Positions 11,459 to 23,195 of a stretch of 64,000 bases of DNA are shown one piece after another (position 1 is the stretch's first letter; every line of letters begins with the position of its first letter). The stretch spans positions 1 to 64,000 of the forward strand of contig JASWJB010000214.1 of NCBI GenBank assembly GCA_032433595.1, written 5' to 3'. This stretch comes from Conoideocrella luteorostrata. Its lineage: Eukaryota > Ascomycota > Sordariomycetes > Hypocreales > Clavicipitaceae. A program made the translations under genes and the position numbers. The notes below the pieces were generated by a model. It had not been told where the DNA came from, searched no databases, and was given only the letters and a program-made list of their open reading frames with translations.

Positions 11459-12753
11459 ATGCAACGTCAAATTCTAGTCTCGCCGTCATTACCATCGACG
11501 ATGCGACTCCTGCTCTGGTTGAGTGCCACGGCAGAGCTGGTCGCCGGCACACCGTACCCTAAAGACGATCTTCACGATGCCGGCTACTCATATCTCATGC
11601 CTCGGAACTGCCCCTCGTACTGCGGTTCGGATAACCAATTCTGCTGCAATCCAGGTGAAGTCTGCACAACTCTCCCGGGCAATGTGGCTACCTGTGTGGG
11701 TGGCGCCGTTGGCGGCTACACTACGACATGGACCGAGACCAAGACCTACACGAGCACCATCATGACCCATTGGATTCCCGCCCCGATACCCACGCCTGGA
11801 GTAGACTGCAGACCTCAAAGCCCCGAGCAGCAGGCCTGCGGAGCAATTTGCTGCGCCGGATGGCAAAGCTGTGCCTACAAGGGCCAATGCTCACCAAAAC
11901 CAGGCTTCGCCGAACCCAGTACCGTCGTCGTGACTTCCAACGGCGTCGTCACCACTCGATACTCTGCTCCCTACCGAGTCACCGGCACCACAACTATTGT
12001 TAACAGCGGTATTCCGTCCACGCCGGTTACCAACACTGCGACGGTAACAGGTTCGGCCAGTCCAACTTCCACTAGTGATGGAGACACTATCGGCGCCGAT
12101 GGGAGCAACAAAGGTGGTACTGGAGGCGGGCTGAGTCCTGGCGCCATTGCCGGTATTGTTATTGGCACACTGGCCGGTGTAGCTCTGCTCATGCTCCTGT
12201 GCTTCTGCTGCATTGCCCGCGGCATCTGGAATGCCATCTTTGGCCGAAAGAAGAAGGACGAGAAGGTCGTCATCGAAGAGGAGCGCTACTCTCGCCATGG
12301 AAGCAGAGCGCCTTCCGCTTATGCTCGCCGAGACCGTCACACGGGATGGTTTGGCGGTCGACCCTCCTCTGTCGCTGATCGACGTGAGAAAAAATCTAGC
12401 GGGAATTGGTGGCTGGGTCTCGCGGGCGGAGCTGCTACTCTGCTTGCTCTGCTTAATTTAAAGAAGGACAAGAAGCCTGCTCGAAAGCCAGTTGCGTCTT
12501 CGCGCTACAGTGACTCGTACTACACCTATTCAGACGCTACAGACCGCACGACCAGTAAGTTTACACGCCACAATCGATAGCCCAAGATTATGATTGCTGA
12601 CCTGTTTTGTTTTTCCCTTCATTAGACAGTTCAAGCTCAGGAGGACGAACACACCGCACCGGCCGAACCGCACGTACGCACCGCAGCGAACGCTCACGGG
12701 ACTCCCGCGGCGGAGCCTCATATTACTCCCGTGCCCCTTCGCGCCGACCATAG
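11459..12753 (+). CDS. Cysteine-rich single-pass membrane protein with serine/arginine-rich tail
   Basis: Two exons, 11459-12554 and 12626-12753 (407 aa); donor GTAAGT, acceptor ATTAG, branch GCTGAC, and the phase fits (A+AC). The hydrophobic MRLLLWLSATAELVAG suggests the real start may be the second ATG at 11501, giving a clean signal peptide. The ectodomain has two Cys clusters (about residues 50-80 and 118-142) with paired CC residues, then a Thr/Ser-rich, probably O-glycosylated stretch. The transmembrane helix is AIAGIVIGTLAGVALLMLL (about 228-248), followed by CFCC, a possible palmitoylation site, and a basic RKKKDEK stop-transfer. The cytosolic tail is rich in Arg, Ser and Tyr and holds a second short hydrophobic stretch near residue 320. 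This layout resembles fungal cell-wall sensor or glycophorin-like proteins; the exact role is unknown. Confidence 0.8.
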
Positions 12754-13691
12754 AGTGGCTGCTCGACTGAGACGCAGTCCGCTTACACATCTTCGTACAT
12801 TTCGCATCCTATGGTGAACACAGTCTCCGTTGCGGCGTGAGCACCAATCATCAAGCTTGTACTTTTTTTGCGGTCCTGTGCATATATTTCCTGGACCTTG
12901 TTGGCGTTGTGGTTCATTGCATTTCGATTTCGGCATTTTGTTAGCAGTCTGAGAACTCAGGACTCTTACATCTGAGTATTAGATATCATTCTGTTCTAGT
13001 TGTTTCTTTTTTTTCCTCCCTCAATTTAAATGGATTTCTTTATCCGAGGACCAGGAATGTAGGGCCAAAAGAGGTCAATGAGGTTCCGAGAAACCAGCTC
13101 GGAGAGGATGGATATGTTGAAACGAAAGAAAAGGCCTGGTTTGCTAGAGACGATGGACTATGATTGACGGCTCGGGACTTTTGATATTGCGTTTAGCGTG
13201 ACTATGATAGACGATGGACATGAAATTTGGTAGCTGTGGCGCTTACTCTGTATCGCCCATGTAATAACGACAAATATATCACCTTTCGATGATAGAAACT
13301 GTCCCCATTCCCAGTTCCTGCGTTTTGTCAATGCATAAATAAATGGTTCGGTACCGCCCCTTTTAACAATGGCGATGCATGCCGCGTCAATCCCAGTTCT
13401 GAGAGTTTGTCACTTTCCAATCATAGACACTCGCGTTCCCATTCTCCAGCTCATTAAATTTGCGAGTTGTACATTCAGAACATTTACAGGTGACTTCGCG
13501 AGCGGTCACGCACGCACACCGAATTCCTGCAAGGCACGAGCAAAAAGCACGGAGAGAAAAAAAATCGTTACTTTTTAATCAGTTTCTTTTGTAGCCCTTT
13601 TGCTACGTGACATGCAAATGGTTTAACCGTCGCCACTCCAGAGACCCAGACACGCAAAAGAAACAAGAATCCGTTTCCCGAAAGCACCTTC
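12754..13691. terminator. Convergent 3' intergenic region
   Basis: 938 bp between the membrane-protein gene (+) and RPL9 (-), both ending here. Sequence is AT-rich with several T runs. The open frame at 13369-13578 has no support. No discrete element was recognised. Confidence 0.35.
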
Positions 13692-14828
13692 TTACTCCTC
13701 AACTACGTTGCCCTTCTCGGAAACGTACAGACCATCCAAGAACTACAAGAATTCGTTAGCAATTGTCGTGTTTTGACTCCGAGGGATGACAGGAACGAGA
13801 TTCAGGGTGAGCGTAAACAAGTGGATTTTTCTTCTTTTCTTTTCTTTTGGAAAAAAAAAAAAAAAGAAACCCGCACGCAATTTTCGCTCCATTCATTCGC
13901 AGATGATCGTACCTTTCGGATATCCTTGTTGCGGACCTTGCAGATCTGCTGAATGTCGGCGGCACTCTGGGACACACGCTCCAGAGAGTTGCCGGACAGG
14001 ACAAGCTCGTCCTTCTGAGACTTTGACAGCTCAACATCAACACCCTCCTGCATGACGACCCGTCGGACAATCTTCTCGCCGATGAAGTTTCGGATCTCCA
14101 CCTCCCACAAACCAGTCTCCTTGCTCTGGTCCAGGTTCACATTGATGGGAAAATGTGCGTATACGTAACGCATCTTATATTTAAATCCTTTGGTGACACC
14201 AACGACCATGTTGTGGATGATGGATCGGACAGTTCGCAGCGTGGCAACGTTCTTACGGTTGCCATGGTGGATTTCGATCGAGATAGTGTTCTTCTTAGGG
14301 TGACCGAAGTTGACGGCCAAGTGGCCAAGGTCCTTGGTGAGCTTGCCTGTAAGATTATGCCTGTTAGAAAATTGCTGCTTTCCCTTCGATCGTTGCTTTG
14401 CGTAGCATATATGGGGAAAATAGTCGTACCTCGGGGACCCTCGACGGTGACAATTCTTGTCTTGATGCCGACCTTGACTACAATTCATGCATTAGTACTT
14501 CCATACAACAGCCAGACGCTCTTTGATTCGATGTTGCGCCGCATTTCGAAGGGTGAGAGTTTAAAATTTTCTTATCAAGCCTTGCCAGCGGTTCCGTTCA
14601 CATCGTTATCAATATCGTGTCCCATCGTTTCCGCCATGTCGAATTGTCCACAAGTACGCCTTGCATTGAGCTTAGGCAAGGCGAAATAAGAAAATTTTCC
14701 ACTCGTCTTCGAAATATGCGACGCTACATCGGAATCTGTGCACGGCGCGAGAGAGAAAAAACGGTGGAAGGATTTCACGTACCCCCGTCAGGGATTTCAA
14801 GGAGCTCCTGAGAATGAATGTACTTCAT
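13692..14828 (-). CDS. RPL9: 60S ribosomal protein L9 (uL6)
   Basis: Four exons on the - strand: 14828-14783, 14477-14430, 14346-13913 and 13742-13692, giving 192 aa, the normal length for eukaryotic L9. Each junction has GT..AG and continues the known family sequence: [45 protein letters not shown], then RNKDIRK joined to [16 protein letters not shown]. The protein is an rRNA-binding component of the large subunit near the GTPase-associated centre. Intron 1 is 305 nt, long for this window, with a TACTAAT branch site about 15 nt from the acceptor and a strong inverted repeat (listed separately). Intron 3 carries an A/T homopolymer at about 13850-13865. VPS26 is divergent, 826 bp upstream. Confidence 0.97.
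14563..14698 (-). repeat. Long inverted repeat inside RPL9 intron 1
   Basis: Arms 14563-14586 and 14675-14698 pair over 21 of 24 positions: 13 bp, a 3-nt mismatch, then 8 bp, around an 88-nt loop. On the transcribed strand the hairpin sits between the 5' splice site and the branch site, so it would shorten the effective distance between them. Known fungal ribosomal-protein introns use such pairings to help splicing. Alternatives are a small MITE-like element or an intron-encoded structured RNA. I see no target-site duplication and no convincing pair of C/D boxes. Confidence 0.7.
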
Positions 14829-15654
14829 CCTGCCGGTTGTGAGTTAGGGATTGTCGGTGGGTGAGGTTGTCGTAGGTCGTCGGGCGGCGGATCACGACTA
14901 AATTGTTTGGCGAAATCGTGTGGGCAGGAAAAGTTCTAGGGCTCGCTGCACGTGAAGGCAAAGTTAGCCATGCCGAAGTTAATCCGGGTGCTCCGCATAT
15001 TGGAAGTGTGGATGGTTAGAGGTGGGGCAGCTGGTGGGAAACGAGCAGTGCATCAGGCAGCCAGCGGCCGACCACGTGATGACTTTGGTCCCCAAGTCGA
15101 TTCTGTTCTGACGGGCTCTGGAAGCTCGCTACTGTCCGTACTAGTGGACGATGATAGTTACAGGGGAGCCATAAATGACGCCAATTGGAAGGTAGCTGGA
15201 GCCAAGACAACGAGTAGATTGACATATAATCGTGCTAATGGCAGAATTGAACAATCGACAATGAAATTCTAAAAGAAGCCGACTGGCTGCTAAATGTTTA
15301 TCTTGCTACCACGTTGTCCGGCAAGGTAGTTATTCTGCTTCCAACTAATTGGAGAAGGCGACAACGGCAGCGACTGCAGCAGCAAGCTTTGGCGGGGAGC
15401 TCCATTAAATCCATCGAGTTCAGCCGGCGACGGTACGTCAGCGCCCTGAGATAATCCCCGTCTGCTGCGACAAACACCACCACGGCTCTTCAAACCGCAA
15501 CCTCGAAAAGCTTGCTTACCCAGCTTCCATCCTTGTATCGCATCTGCAACGTCCCTCCGTCAAGGCGCCCTCGCGCGTCCTCATCTTCTCCCCCCCTGAG
15601 CCACGCCCACGCTCACGCCAATCGCCTGTTCATCACCACCATTTACTGCCCATC
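14829..15654. promoter_or_regulatory. RPL9-VPS26 divergent promoter
   Basis: An 826-bp region between two start codons reading outward. The VPS26-proximal about 130 bp are strongly C/T-rich on the + strand, typical of filamentous fungal 5' leaders. No supported ORF (14952-15272 is not convincing). Confidence 0.5.
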
Positions 15655-16735
15655 ATGTCCTACTTCTTCTCCACTCCCGTCGACATCGACGTCGTTCTCG
15701 AAGACGCTGATGACCGCTCCATGGTCGACGTCAAGCTCGACAAGAACCGCCGCGAAAAAGCCCCCCTCTACATGGACGGCGAGTCCGTTAAGGGCGCCGT
15801 CACCGTCCGCCCCAAGGACGGCAAGCGCCTCGAACACACAGGCATCAAGGTCCAATTCATCGGCACCATCGAAATGTTCTTCGACCGCGGCAATCACTAC
15901 GAGTTCCTCTCGCTGAACCAGGAGCTGGCCGCCCCCGGAGAACTCCAGCACCCTCAAACCTTTGACTTCAACTTCAAAAACGTTGAGAAGCAGTACGAGT
16001 CGTACAACGGCATCAATGTCAAGCTACGGTACTTCGTACGCGTAACTGTGTCTCGACGCATGGCCGACGTCATTCGCGAAAAGGACATTTGGGTCTACAG
16101 CTACCGCATCCCGCCGGAGATGAACAGCAGCATCAAGATGGATGTTGGCATCGAGGACTGTCTGCACATTGAGTTTGAGTACAGCAAAAGTAAATATCAT
16201 CTCAAGGATGTCATTGTCGGCAGGATTTATTTTCTACTTGTGAGGCTGAAAATTAAGCACATGGAACTGTCGATTATTCGGAGGGAAACCACGGGTGCCG
16301 CGCCGAATCAGTACAACGAGAGTGAGACGCTGGTACGTTTTGAGATCATGGACGGTTCGCCATCAAGGGGCGAGACGATTCCTATTCGTTTGTTCTTAGG
16401 CGGCTTTGATTTGACCCCGACATTCCGGGATGTGAACAAGAAGTTTTCAACAAGATATTACCTCAGCTTGGTCCTCATTGACGAAGGTTTGTTCCCTCCT
16501 TTCTAGGCCAGCCCGTACCCTTTAGAGAATGACGAACAAATGCTGTTGTCTCTCCTGAGAAAGCAGCAATACCCGCTGACCTACCGCCACTATTATAGAT
16601 GCTCGTCGCTACTTCAAACAGTCAGAAATTATTCTCTACCGCCAAGCCCCCGATGGCCTTCCCGACAACAACTTTGGCGGTCTCCAACCTCTTCCAGCTC
16701 CCAATGAAGCAAAAATAGCCGCAGCCCAGGCATGA
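15655..16735 (+). CDS. VPS26: Vacuolar protein sorting-associated protein 26, retromer subunit
   Basis: Two exons, 15655-16486 and 16599-16735, give 322 aa. Donor GTTTGT, acceptor TATAG, a CGCTGACC branch and phase (G+AT, Asp) agree. VPS26 is an arrestin-fold subunit of retromer, with VPS35 and VPS29, which recycles cargo from endosomes to the Golgi. Family landmarks are FFSTPVDIDVVLED at the N-terminus, KNVEKQYESYNGINVKLRYF in the first sandwich, and GIEDCLHIEFEYSKSKYHLKD. The second sandwich has the VPS35-binding loop near GGFDLTPTFRDVNKKFSTRYYLSLVL. After the intron, RRYFKQSEIILYR completes the last conserved strand. Length is normal. No signal peptide, consistent with a peripheral cytosolic protein. 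Confidence 0.97.
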
Positions 16736-17164
16736 TCTTATTACAGAAGACCTGTTACTTTTGTTCTTTTCCAGTGCCTGTTTTATAAACTTACTCCAAT
16801 TTTTTTTTTTTTAGCATAGGGCTCGGCGTTATTCAGGTTTCGAACTAAGGGGGTTTGCTGGAGGGGAGGGAGGCGGTATCTCCACATATCTGTCGGTTGA
16901 TCATGAAGCGGGTGGTACATTCGGAAGAAGAAAAGACAAGCCTCTACCCACACAAAGACTTGGAAGCTAGACAAACTCTTAAATCATAATTCTCATCTTT
17001 TATCCTTCATGAATCAATTAACCCCTATGTGCCTTGGTCTGTGCCAAAAGGAATTTAGTCCATGAAATCTTGCTCAAAAAAAAAAAAAAGATGATATACA
17101 TGGGATCGTGATGATCCGAATCTCCCTTGCGCGTTTAGACCATGATGCACTTATCTGCCTCATA
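16736..17164. terminator. Convergent 3' intergenic region
   Basis: 429 bp between VPS26 (+) and NUP120 (-). It holds a T run (about 16800-16812) and an A run (about 17078-17090), probably poly(A)-signal context for both genes. No ORF or repeat of note. Confidence 0.4.
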
Positions 17165-20100
17165 TTATAGCTCCATGACATCGCTTTCCTCGAAACCAAA
17201 CTGATTGTTCTGAATTGCCGCAATTCTGTCCAGCTCATCCTGGTATTTCTTGCGGATGTCCGCAAGCGACACAACCTTTCGCTTGCTGCCACCATCCCCG
17301 TTTTGAAGGGCTGGTGAGCCTTCATCGAAAATCCACGCTTGTTTAGGCTCCACACAGCTCAAGGCATTGATCAGTAATAGGTACTGCCTTGTCACTGGAG
17401 TATCTAAAATGTCGTCTCCAGTAATCTTGTCGCCTTCTCCGACCAATTTCAGCTTTTGAATCCGGTCCAGCAGAACTGACGCAGCCCCTCGGTAGTTGTT
17501 GCGTTTGATGCGCCATGAATACAGGACTTGATGATATGGGAATCCATGTACGACGTCTGTAGTGCTGCGGCACCGGTACGCTAGAATATCGTCCACATCT
17601 TGCTGCATGCCGGGGAACGGCAAGGATACAAGCTCATTGTTATGATGTGTTTCGCACATCTTGCCGACAAGTTTTCGAAGGCTCGAGTGTTTCAAAGCGT
17701 CGTCCTTGATAGACAGCAGGCTTGTATGGGCCAGCTCGAACTGGGATGTTGCCAGAGCAGCATTGAATAGGCGGCTCAGCATTTCAATTTTTGCAGAGGA
17801 ACTCTCCTTCGCTGCGCCAAGAAACTGTATAGCCAATCTAGCGAAATCCACAACATATGAATACGCCTTCTGTGACTCATAGAGTGCCACAATGTGGAAA
17901 TAATACATCGCCTGGCCGCTATTTAAAAGATTCCATTCAGTTTCTCCTATAAGACCACAGCTGTGTCTATCACTGGGTGCGTTTTCTGTGCCTTTTTACA
18001 GAGTCAGTCTAGTAACACAAGTACAAGGCCAAAATTTAACTTACCCATTCCAACAGCTGCCTTTCTGAAGCTGATTGCTGCCGCTTCAAAGTCATCAAGG
18101 GCCAAGTGAACCCGCCCCAGCACGTAAACGGAAAATGGGTTTTGGTCGCTAAACGGAACAAGCTCGAGCGCCAGATCGGGTCGGCTTTGTTTGATAAGTG
18201 CGCACTGAATTAGTGCTGGTGATACCTCGATGTCACTATCCGGTGCGCAGAGGTTGGTTATGAGGTCCGTAATGCCGATAGACAGAGGCTCTTTCTTGAT
18301 ATTATCAAAGCCAAGAAGGTGTCCAAGATTAGCTTCTAAAGCTGTCACTGTTTGTGAATCATCGTTGCTTTTCTTGGACTGTGATGTTGTTCGGTCAACA
18401 TGAGTAGAGGGTGTCAAAAGCTCTGTATGGGCCAGCCACTTCAAAAGCTCCAGTCTCTTGAGGGCGGCAAGAAGCTTTCTGAAAACCGGCCCAATATTCA
18501 CTCGATGATGCAGTGCATCCTCCTCGTTGTCGAATTCGAATTCCATATGCACCAAAAGAATGAGCTGACTGAAACAGATGTTCCACTGCAGCGCAATATC
18601 ATCTTGAACTCCCTTCATGATTAACTTCTGACCGAACTCAGTTAAAGAATATCGAAGATGCCGCCTTCTGGCTTCTATTGGTGCCGAAATCAAATCCAAA
18701 ATATGGCCATACAGGTCATCAGTGACGACTGTGAAATTTGTGCCCAGAACGTCAATGATTTGGGCACAGTCTTCATCCGTAATACCACGCCAGAAGCCAG
18801 CCTTATCCGAGAAGTATTGAATACGCTCGAGGTCTGTCTTGGATGACTCTTCAAATATCTCGTGTCTTAGAGCAGCTTGGGCAAGCTGAATATAGTTGTC
18901 TGAGAGTCCGTCCACAAACGACAACGCGGAACTTACCAGCGCCGCTTTATGCGCATTATCTTCGTCTGTTGATGAGAGATTATGGTATAAGCGTTCCAGG
19001 TCGCTGCACTGTCTGACGACAGAGACCAGATCCGTGCAAACAACCCAGGTCATGTCAGCCTTCGGGTCGAACGCAAGCCCAATAGCCTCTCCACGTTGAC
19101 GATCAAGTTCGATTAGAAGTCGGAAGAATCGACGCCACTGGGTTTCGCTTGATGCTCGAAATTGTTCGTAGTCCATGGATCCGGACGAGCCTCGCTCCAA
19201 AGATGCTGTAGCTCCCAGCACGGAACAAATAGATTCAGCTAAGCCACGACCCTTGCTGACGTCTTTCGATGTTCCGAGGCCACGTTCGTAAATGGATAAA
19301 GCAGTCCCTAATGTTGCCTTCGTAAATCGTCCTGTTTGCAGAATGCATTGAAGCCACTTCTCGGTAACATCCACAGGGTCACAAGGACCAGACGTTTGAA
19401 CCGGCATGATCCCTGTATCCGGGTGCACACCGTCCCAATTCTCCTCCCACGACTGTACCATGTTCTTTCTGTCAAGCTCCAGCCGCTTGACTCTATAGGT
19501 CATGTTGTTCTTCCACAGCGTCCACAAGTTGATAACTCCTTCCGCTGGTGATGCAAGGACAAAGTCGGCTAATGTCCAGATGTCTGACGATGATGGCGTG
19601 GATGGTATTAGCGTGGCTTTGGCAAACAGGTCTTCCACGATAATTGTTTGTGCATCCTTGGCAATCACTTTCCAAAACTTAAACTCCCCCAAGCCAATCG
19701 GCGAGTATGTCGCGCAGATTCTTTGCCCACGACTTCTACCAACAATCTCAACCAAGTTCGACTGAGACGGATCGACTGACCATTTTCCAACATCCTGCGG
19801 AGCTCTTTCCACGTTCAATAGATCTCCGGTGAAAAGAATCCGTCCATCATCGATATTCCAAATACGCATTCGATGGTCTAAACAGACTGTGATAGCAAAC
19901 AAGCAGCCGTCTAGTCCGAAATCTGTGACTTTGATGGATGTTGCCGCGCTGTATTCCATATTGACCTTCCCATACTTGATCGTGTGGTTTCCTTGAAACG
20001 GTAACAGGCTTCGTAGGTTTTGCGCCCAGCCCTGTACGTTGAAGAATGACTCTTTCCAGACACCTGAGGCTGCTGAATTTATTGTGAGCAAGGAGAATTA

Positions 20101-20761
20101 AAACGGCCGGGTTGCACAATCACTCACATTCATCATTTCTCATCTTATCAAAGCGAATCATCCCGCCATCACTCACTGTGACAAGCAAAGTGTTGGCCGT
20201 CACAGCAACTAGTCGATGTGGGCTTTTGAAGCTCAATCCAGCAGGTGATTGAACCTTGCATAGCTCCGAAAGAACCGCATCGATCGCCGTCCTCTTTCTG
20301 AAAAACTCCGGTCGCAAGGTGAACGTATACAGCTGCGACGACTGATCCAAGACGAAAACGCAGAGCGCATCGTGCTCCTCGGGGTCAGAGAAAGCCACGC
20401 ACCCTGGCTGAATAGGTACGCTAAAGTTGAAATTCAATACGAGCGGCGTGTCTGCTGTCTTGTCCTTTTTGCAAACATCCACGGCACGAATACTTAGCAC
20501 AGTCCCATCTTCTAGAACTCGCCATAAAAAGCTGCGGGGTGCATCATGCGATTTGCGATGGTAAATGGAGGAAGCAACGGCGAGGTTTTTGAATCGATAC
20601 GTTGTTTCGTCCTCGGTAGATGAGTCGTAAGCAATGCGTCGTTGGCTGCGGCTATTACCATTCCTTGACGGCACTCGGATGCTAACAACGGACGTGGGCG
20701 CTGGAGGCTCGAGGTTCAAGCGTGTCTCTTTGAAGAGATACTGGATCTCGCCTGAATCCAT
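17165..20761 (-). CDS. NUP120: Nucleoporin Nup120/Nup160
   Basis: Three exons on the - strand: 20761-20128, 20072-18045 and 17991-17165, giving 1162 aa. Introns are 55 and 53 nt; phases and GT..AG signals agree. The second acceptor is AAAAAG, because the earlier CTAG would run into a TAA. The product is a scaffold nucleoporin of the outer-ring Y (Nup84) complex, needed for pore assembly and mRNA export. The N-terminal about 450 residues have beta-propeller character, including FLWRVLEDGTVLSIRAVD and a MRIWNIDDGRILF blade strand. The rest is alpha-solenoid, with GQAMYYFHIVALYESQKAY and a long helical C-terminus ending DELDRIAAIQNNQFGFEESD. Length matches fungal Nup120. RAD51 lies 0.6 kb upstream on the same strand. 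Confidence 0.9.
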
Positions 20762-21350
20762 CTCGCCCCCTTAAGCAACCTGAGGCCGATGAAGATTGAA
20801 TGCAAGAAAGCTGGTGCTGGTGGATTGACGTCGCTGCAGGTATGATTAAGAGACTGCGGTCGCGTCAGTTGGCAGAATTTCAGATGGAAACTTCAGGCGC
20901 GATGGCACTAACCCAAAAGAGAAACCAGCTCGTCCCTCCATCATACCCTGTACTCTCCACGCTCTTTCATTGACTACAATTTAAACACTACAAATTTGAG
21001 ATCGCGTTCTCTAAAACTAGGTTCGTTTGTCTTGCAGGCTCATCTATTGATCACCGTCGGGTTTTAAAAAGAGAGGGAATCATTAACACTGAGGGGTCCG
21101 GCTGAGTTACCTCCAAAAGTGGTTAAGTCATAGAGAGTGATTAATAGCACTAAATGAGTGTTTTCTGTTCATCTATCACACTGTCCGCCAAAAAGTACTT
21201 GTAAGAGGTCCAGCGAAACCTTTGAGAATAGCACAAAGATGAAAAGAAGTATATACACCAAGCCAATCCAGGCAACGCCAAAGCCCATGCGACTCTAGTT
21301 CAGATTCCGTCCATCATCACATGCTTTTAATGTCATTATCTATGTTTAAT
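20762..21350. other. NUP120 promoter and RAD51 3' region
   Basis: 589 bp between two - strand genes. It must carry the NUP120 promoter and the RAD51 3' UTR. No ORF, RNA gene or repeat was recognised. Confidence 0.4.
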
Positions 21351-22505
21351 TTAATCCTTCTCCATATCCTTCGGCGCCGGGTCGCCAATGCCGTCTTCGT
21401 TGATCGCGAACAAAGTATCGCTCTCAGGTAGACATGGGCTATCATAAATCTTTGCAATTCTCGTCTCTCCCCGCCCCTTCTTCAAGCTGATGCGGGTTGT
21501 GCTAGCATGAGCGATGATGTTACCCCCAATGGGCTTTTTTGGATCAGGATTGAACATGGCGCTTGGTCCTCCATCCACTTGAGCAACGACCTGGTTTGTA
21601 ATGACAACAGCAATTCCAAACTCATCCGCTAATCTTTGTAGTGTTCGCATGAATTTAGCCAGATGTGTCTGTCGGTTGGAAAGTTCTCCGCGGCCACAGA
21701 AATCAGTTCGATACAGCGCTGTCGCACTATCCACAACGAGGAGGGAGAACCGAGTCTCGCACATCATCGCAGCAGCTTGATTTAACAATTGTAGCTGATG
21801 ATCCGAATTGTATGCGCGAGCGTAGGCAACATTATCTAGCACCTCTTCCCCCGACAAACCAAAGCGATTGGCAACCGCAAGCAGCCGGACAGGTCGGAAA
21901 GTACCTTCTGTGTCAATATATAAACATTTGCCTTCGCCACCTCCCATGTCAAAAGGCAGCTGGCAAGTTACGGCCAATGTATGGCAAATCTGACTTTTAC
22001 CGGTGCGAAACTCTCCAAAAAGCTCTGTAACTGATCCAGTTTCAACTCCTCCTGCAAGAAGGGTGTCTAGGTTCTTAGATCCGGTGGTGATAGAGATTAG
22101 TTCACTTCGGCGCTGATGCATTTCGGTTGCGGTGGTGAATCCCATAGGGACCAATTTAGACGCTGAGAATACACATTAGCTGGATAAACACCTAGCCTGA
22201 GAGATTCTCTCACCTTCTGCGAGAATTTTAGTAGCCTTCTGCTCTGAAATGCCTTTGATTTGCTCCAACGTTCTTCGAGGAGTGTACGCTACTGACTCGA
22301 CTGTATTGAATCCGCCATCCATAACCAACTGGATATCACGCTTCGTGAGCCCGGCAATTCCCTAAAACGTTGGGACAATTAGTATATTTCGCGGGGAAGG
22401 GACAGTGAGTATGAATACCTCTAACGCTGAGAGAGGAGTCGGAGCCCCAGGGCCGGTCATTCCGCCGTCCTCGCCGGCTTGGGCCTCGTCGTACTCCTCT
22501 GCCAT
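21351..22505 (-). CDS. RAD51: DNA repair recombinase RAD51
   Basis: Three exons on the - strand: 22505-22419, 22361-22214 and 22162-21351, giving 348 aa. Introns are 57 and 51 nt with agreeing phases (0 and 1). RAD51 forms filaments on single-stranded DNA and performs strand exchange in homologous recombination. The N-terminus is short and acidic ([15 protein letters not shown]), followed by the helix-hairpin-helix domain ([20 protein letters not shown]). Walker A is GEFRTGKS at about residues 128-135 and Walker B is LLVVD at about 219-223. The L1/L2 regions include [21 protein letters not shown], and the C-terminus has [15 protein letters not shown]. Length equals the eukaryotic norm. An ACGCGT (MCB-type) site lies about 150 bp upstream, fitting G1/S or damage control by analogy with yeast. 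Confidence 0.98.
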
Positions 22506-23195
22506 TTTTTTTAAATTATGGTGCAATAAAGACCAACAATGGAGTCTGCGTCCAGAGAAAGCTTGGCTTAATTGGAGAGCTACAGTGGGAAATTGGGGGA
22601 TGTGCCAACGGGCCAAAGGTTTGCGACGGTGCCAACGAGAAAGTCGCGGTGGAAACGCGTCTTAACAAGATAACAACGCCACCCGAGGACGCCAAATCAC
22701 GTGAGGCGCGGACTACTCAAGGCATGCTTCTTACGCTTGTCATACATTCTTTTAAACAGCATGTAACGTCACCCTGGCAAAGGAAAGTATCAACAGTGTC
22801 GAAATTTACTTTATTAATTATGCGTATCCGCCACATACCACCGCACGCTGCTACACAACGCACATCCGCAAGTCATATACTACTGCAATGTTCTCCGGCA
22901 AGGTACAGCCGGCATTTAGTGTGTTCTTTCATCACATGATAAGTCCACGAGGGACAGCCAGAAAAATAAAAAATAAATCAAGTAAAATGTAAATCAATAA
23001 TTTACGTGCTAATTCTAGAGTACAATAGCCAAATGACACCACGCATTAATTATCTCTGATCCGCGCAATTTCCATGATGAGCAAAGAGCTGAAGCCATAT
23101 CTAACCTGGAACACCGTTATGCAAGCGATGCTGAAAATGAATTTACGAAAAAAAAGGTGACATTCGTTCCATGATGATCCGTCGTCATTATCCAC
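22506..23195. other. RAD51 promoter and HSP30 3' region
   Basis: 690 bp between two - strand genes. Apart from the ACGCGT site it contains only chance frames. The HSP30-proximal half is AT-rich, as expected for a 3' UTR. Confidence 0.4.
22655..22660. promoter_or_regulatory. MCB-type site ACGCGT upstream of RAD51
   Basis: The palindromic hexamer ACGCGT sits 150-155 bp before the RAD51 start codon. In yeasts this box binds MBF and drives G1/S transcription of RAD51 and other replication or repair genes. A single hexamer can occur by chance, so its function here is inferred. Confidence 0.4.

Noticed and set aside
18005..18010. CTAG acceptor for the second NUP120 intron
   Set aside because: Leads into an in-frame TAA; the AAAAAG acceptor at 17992-17993 restores phase and family sequence.
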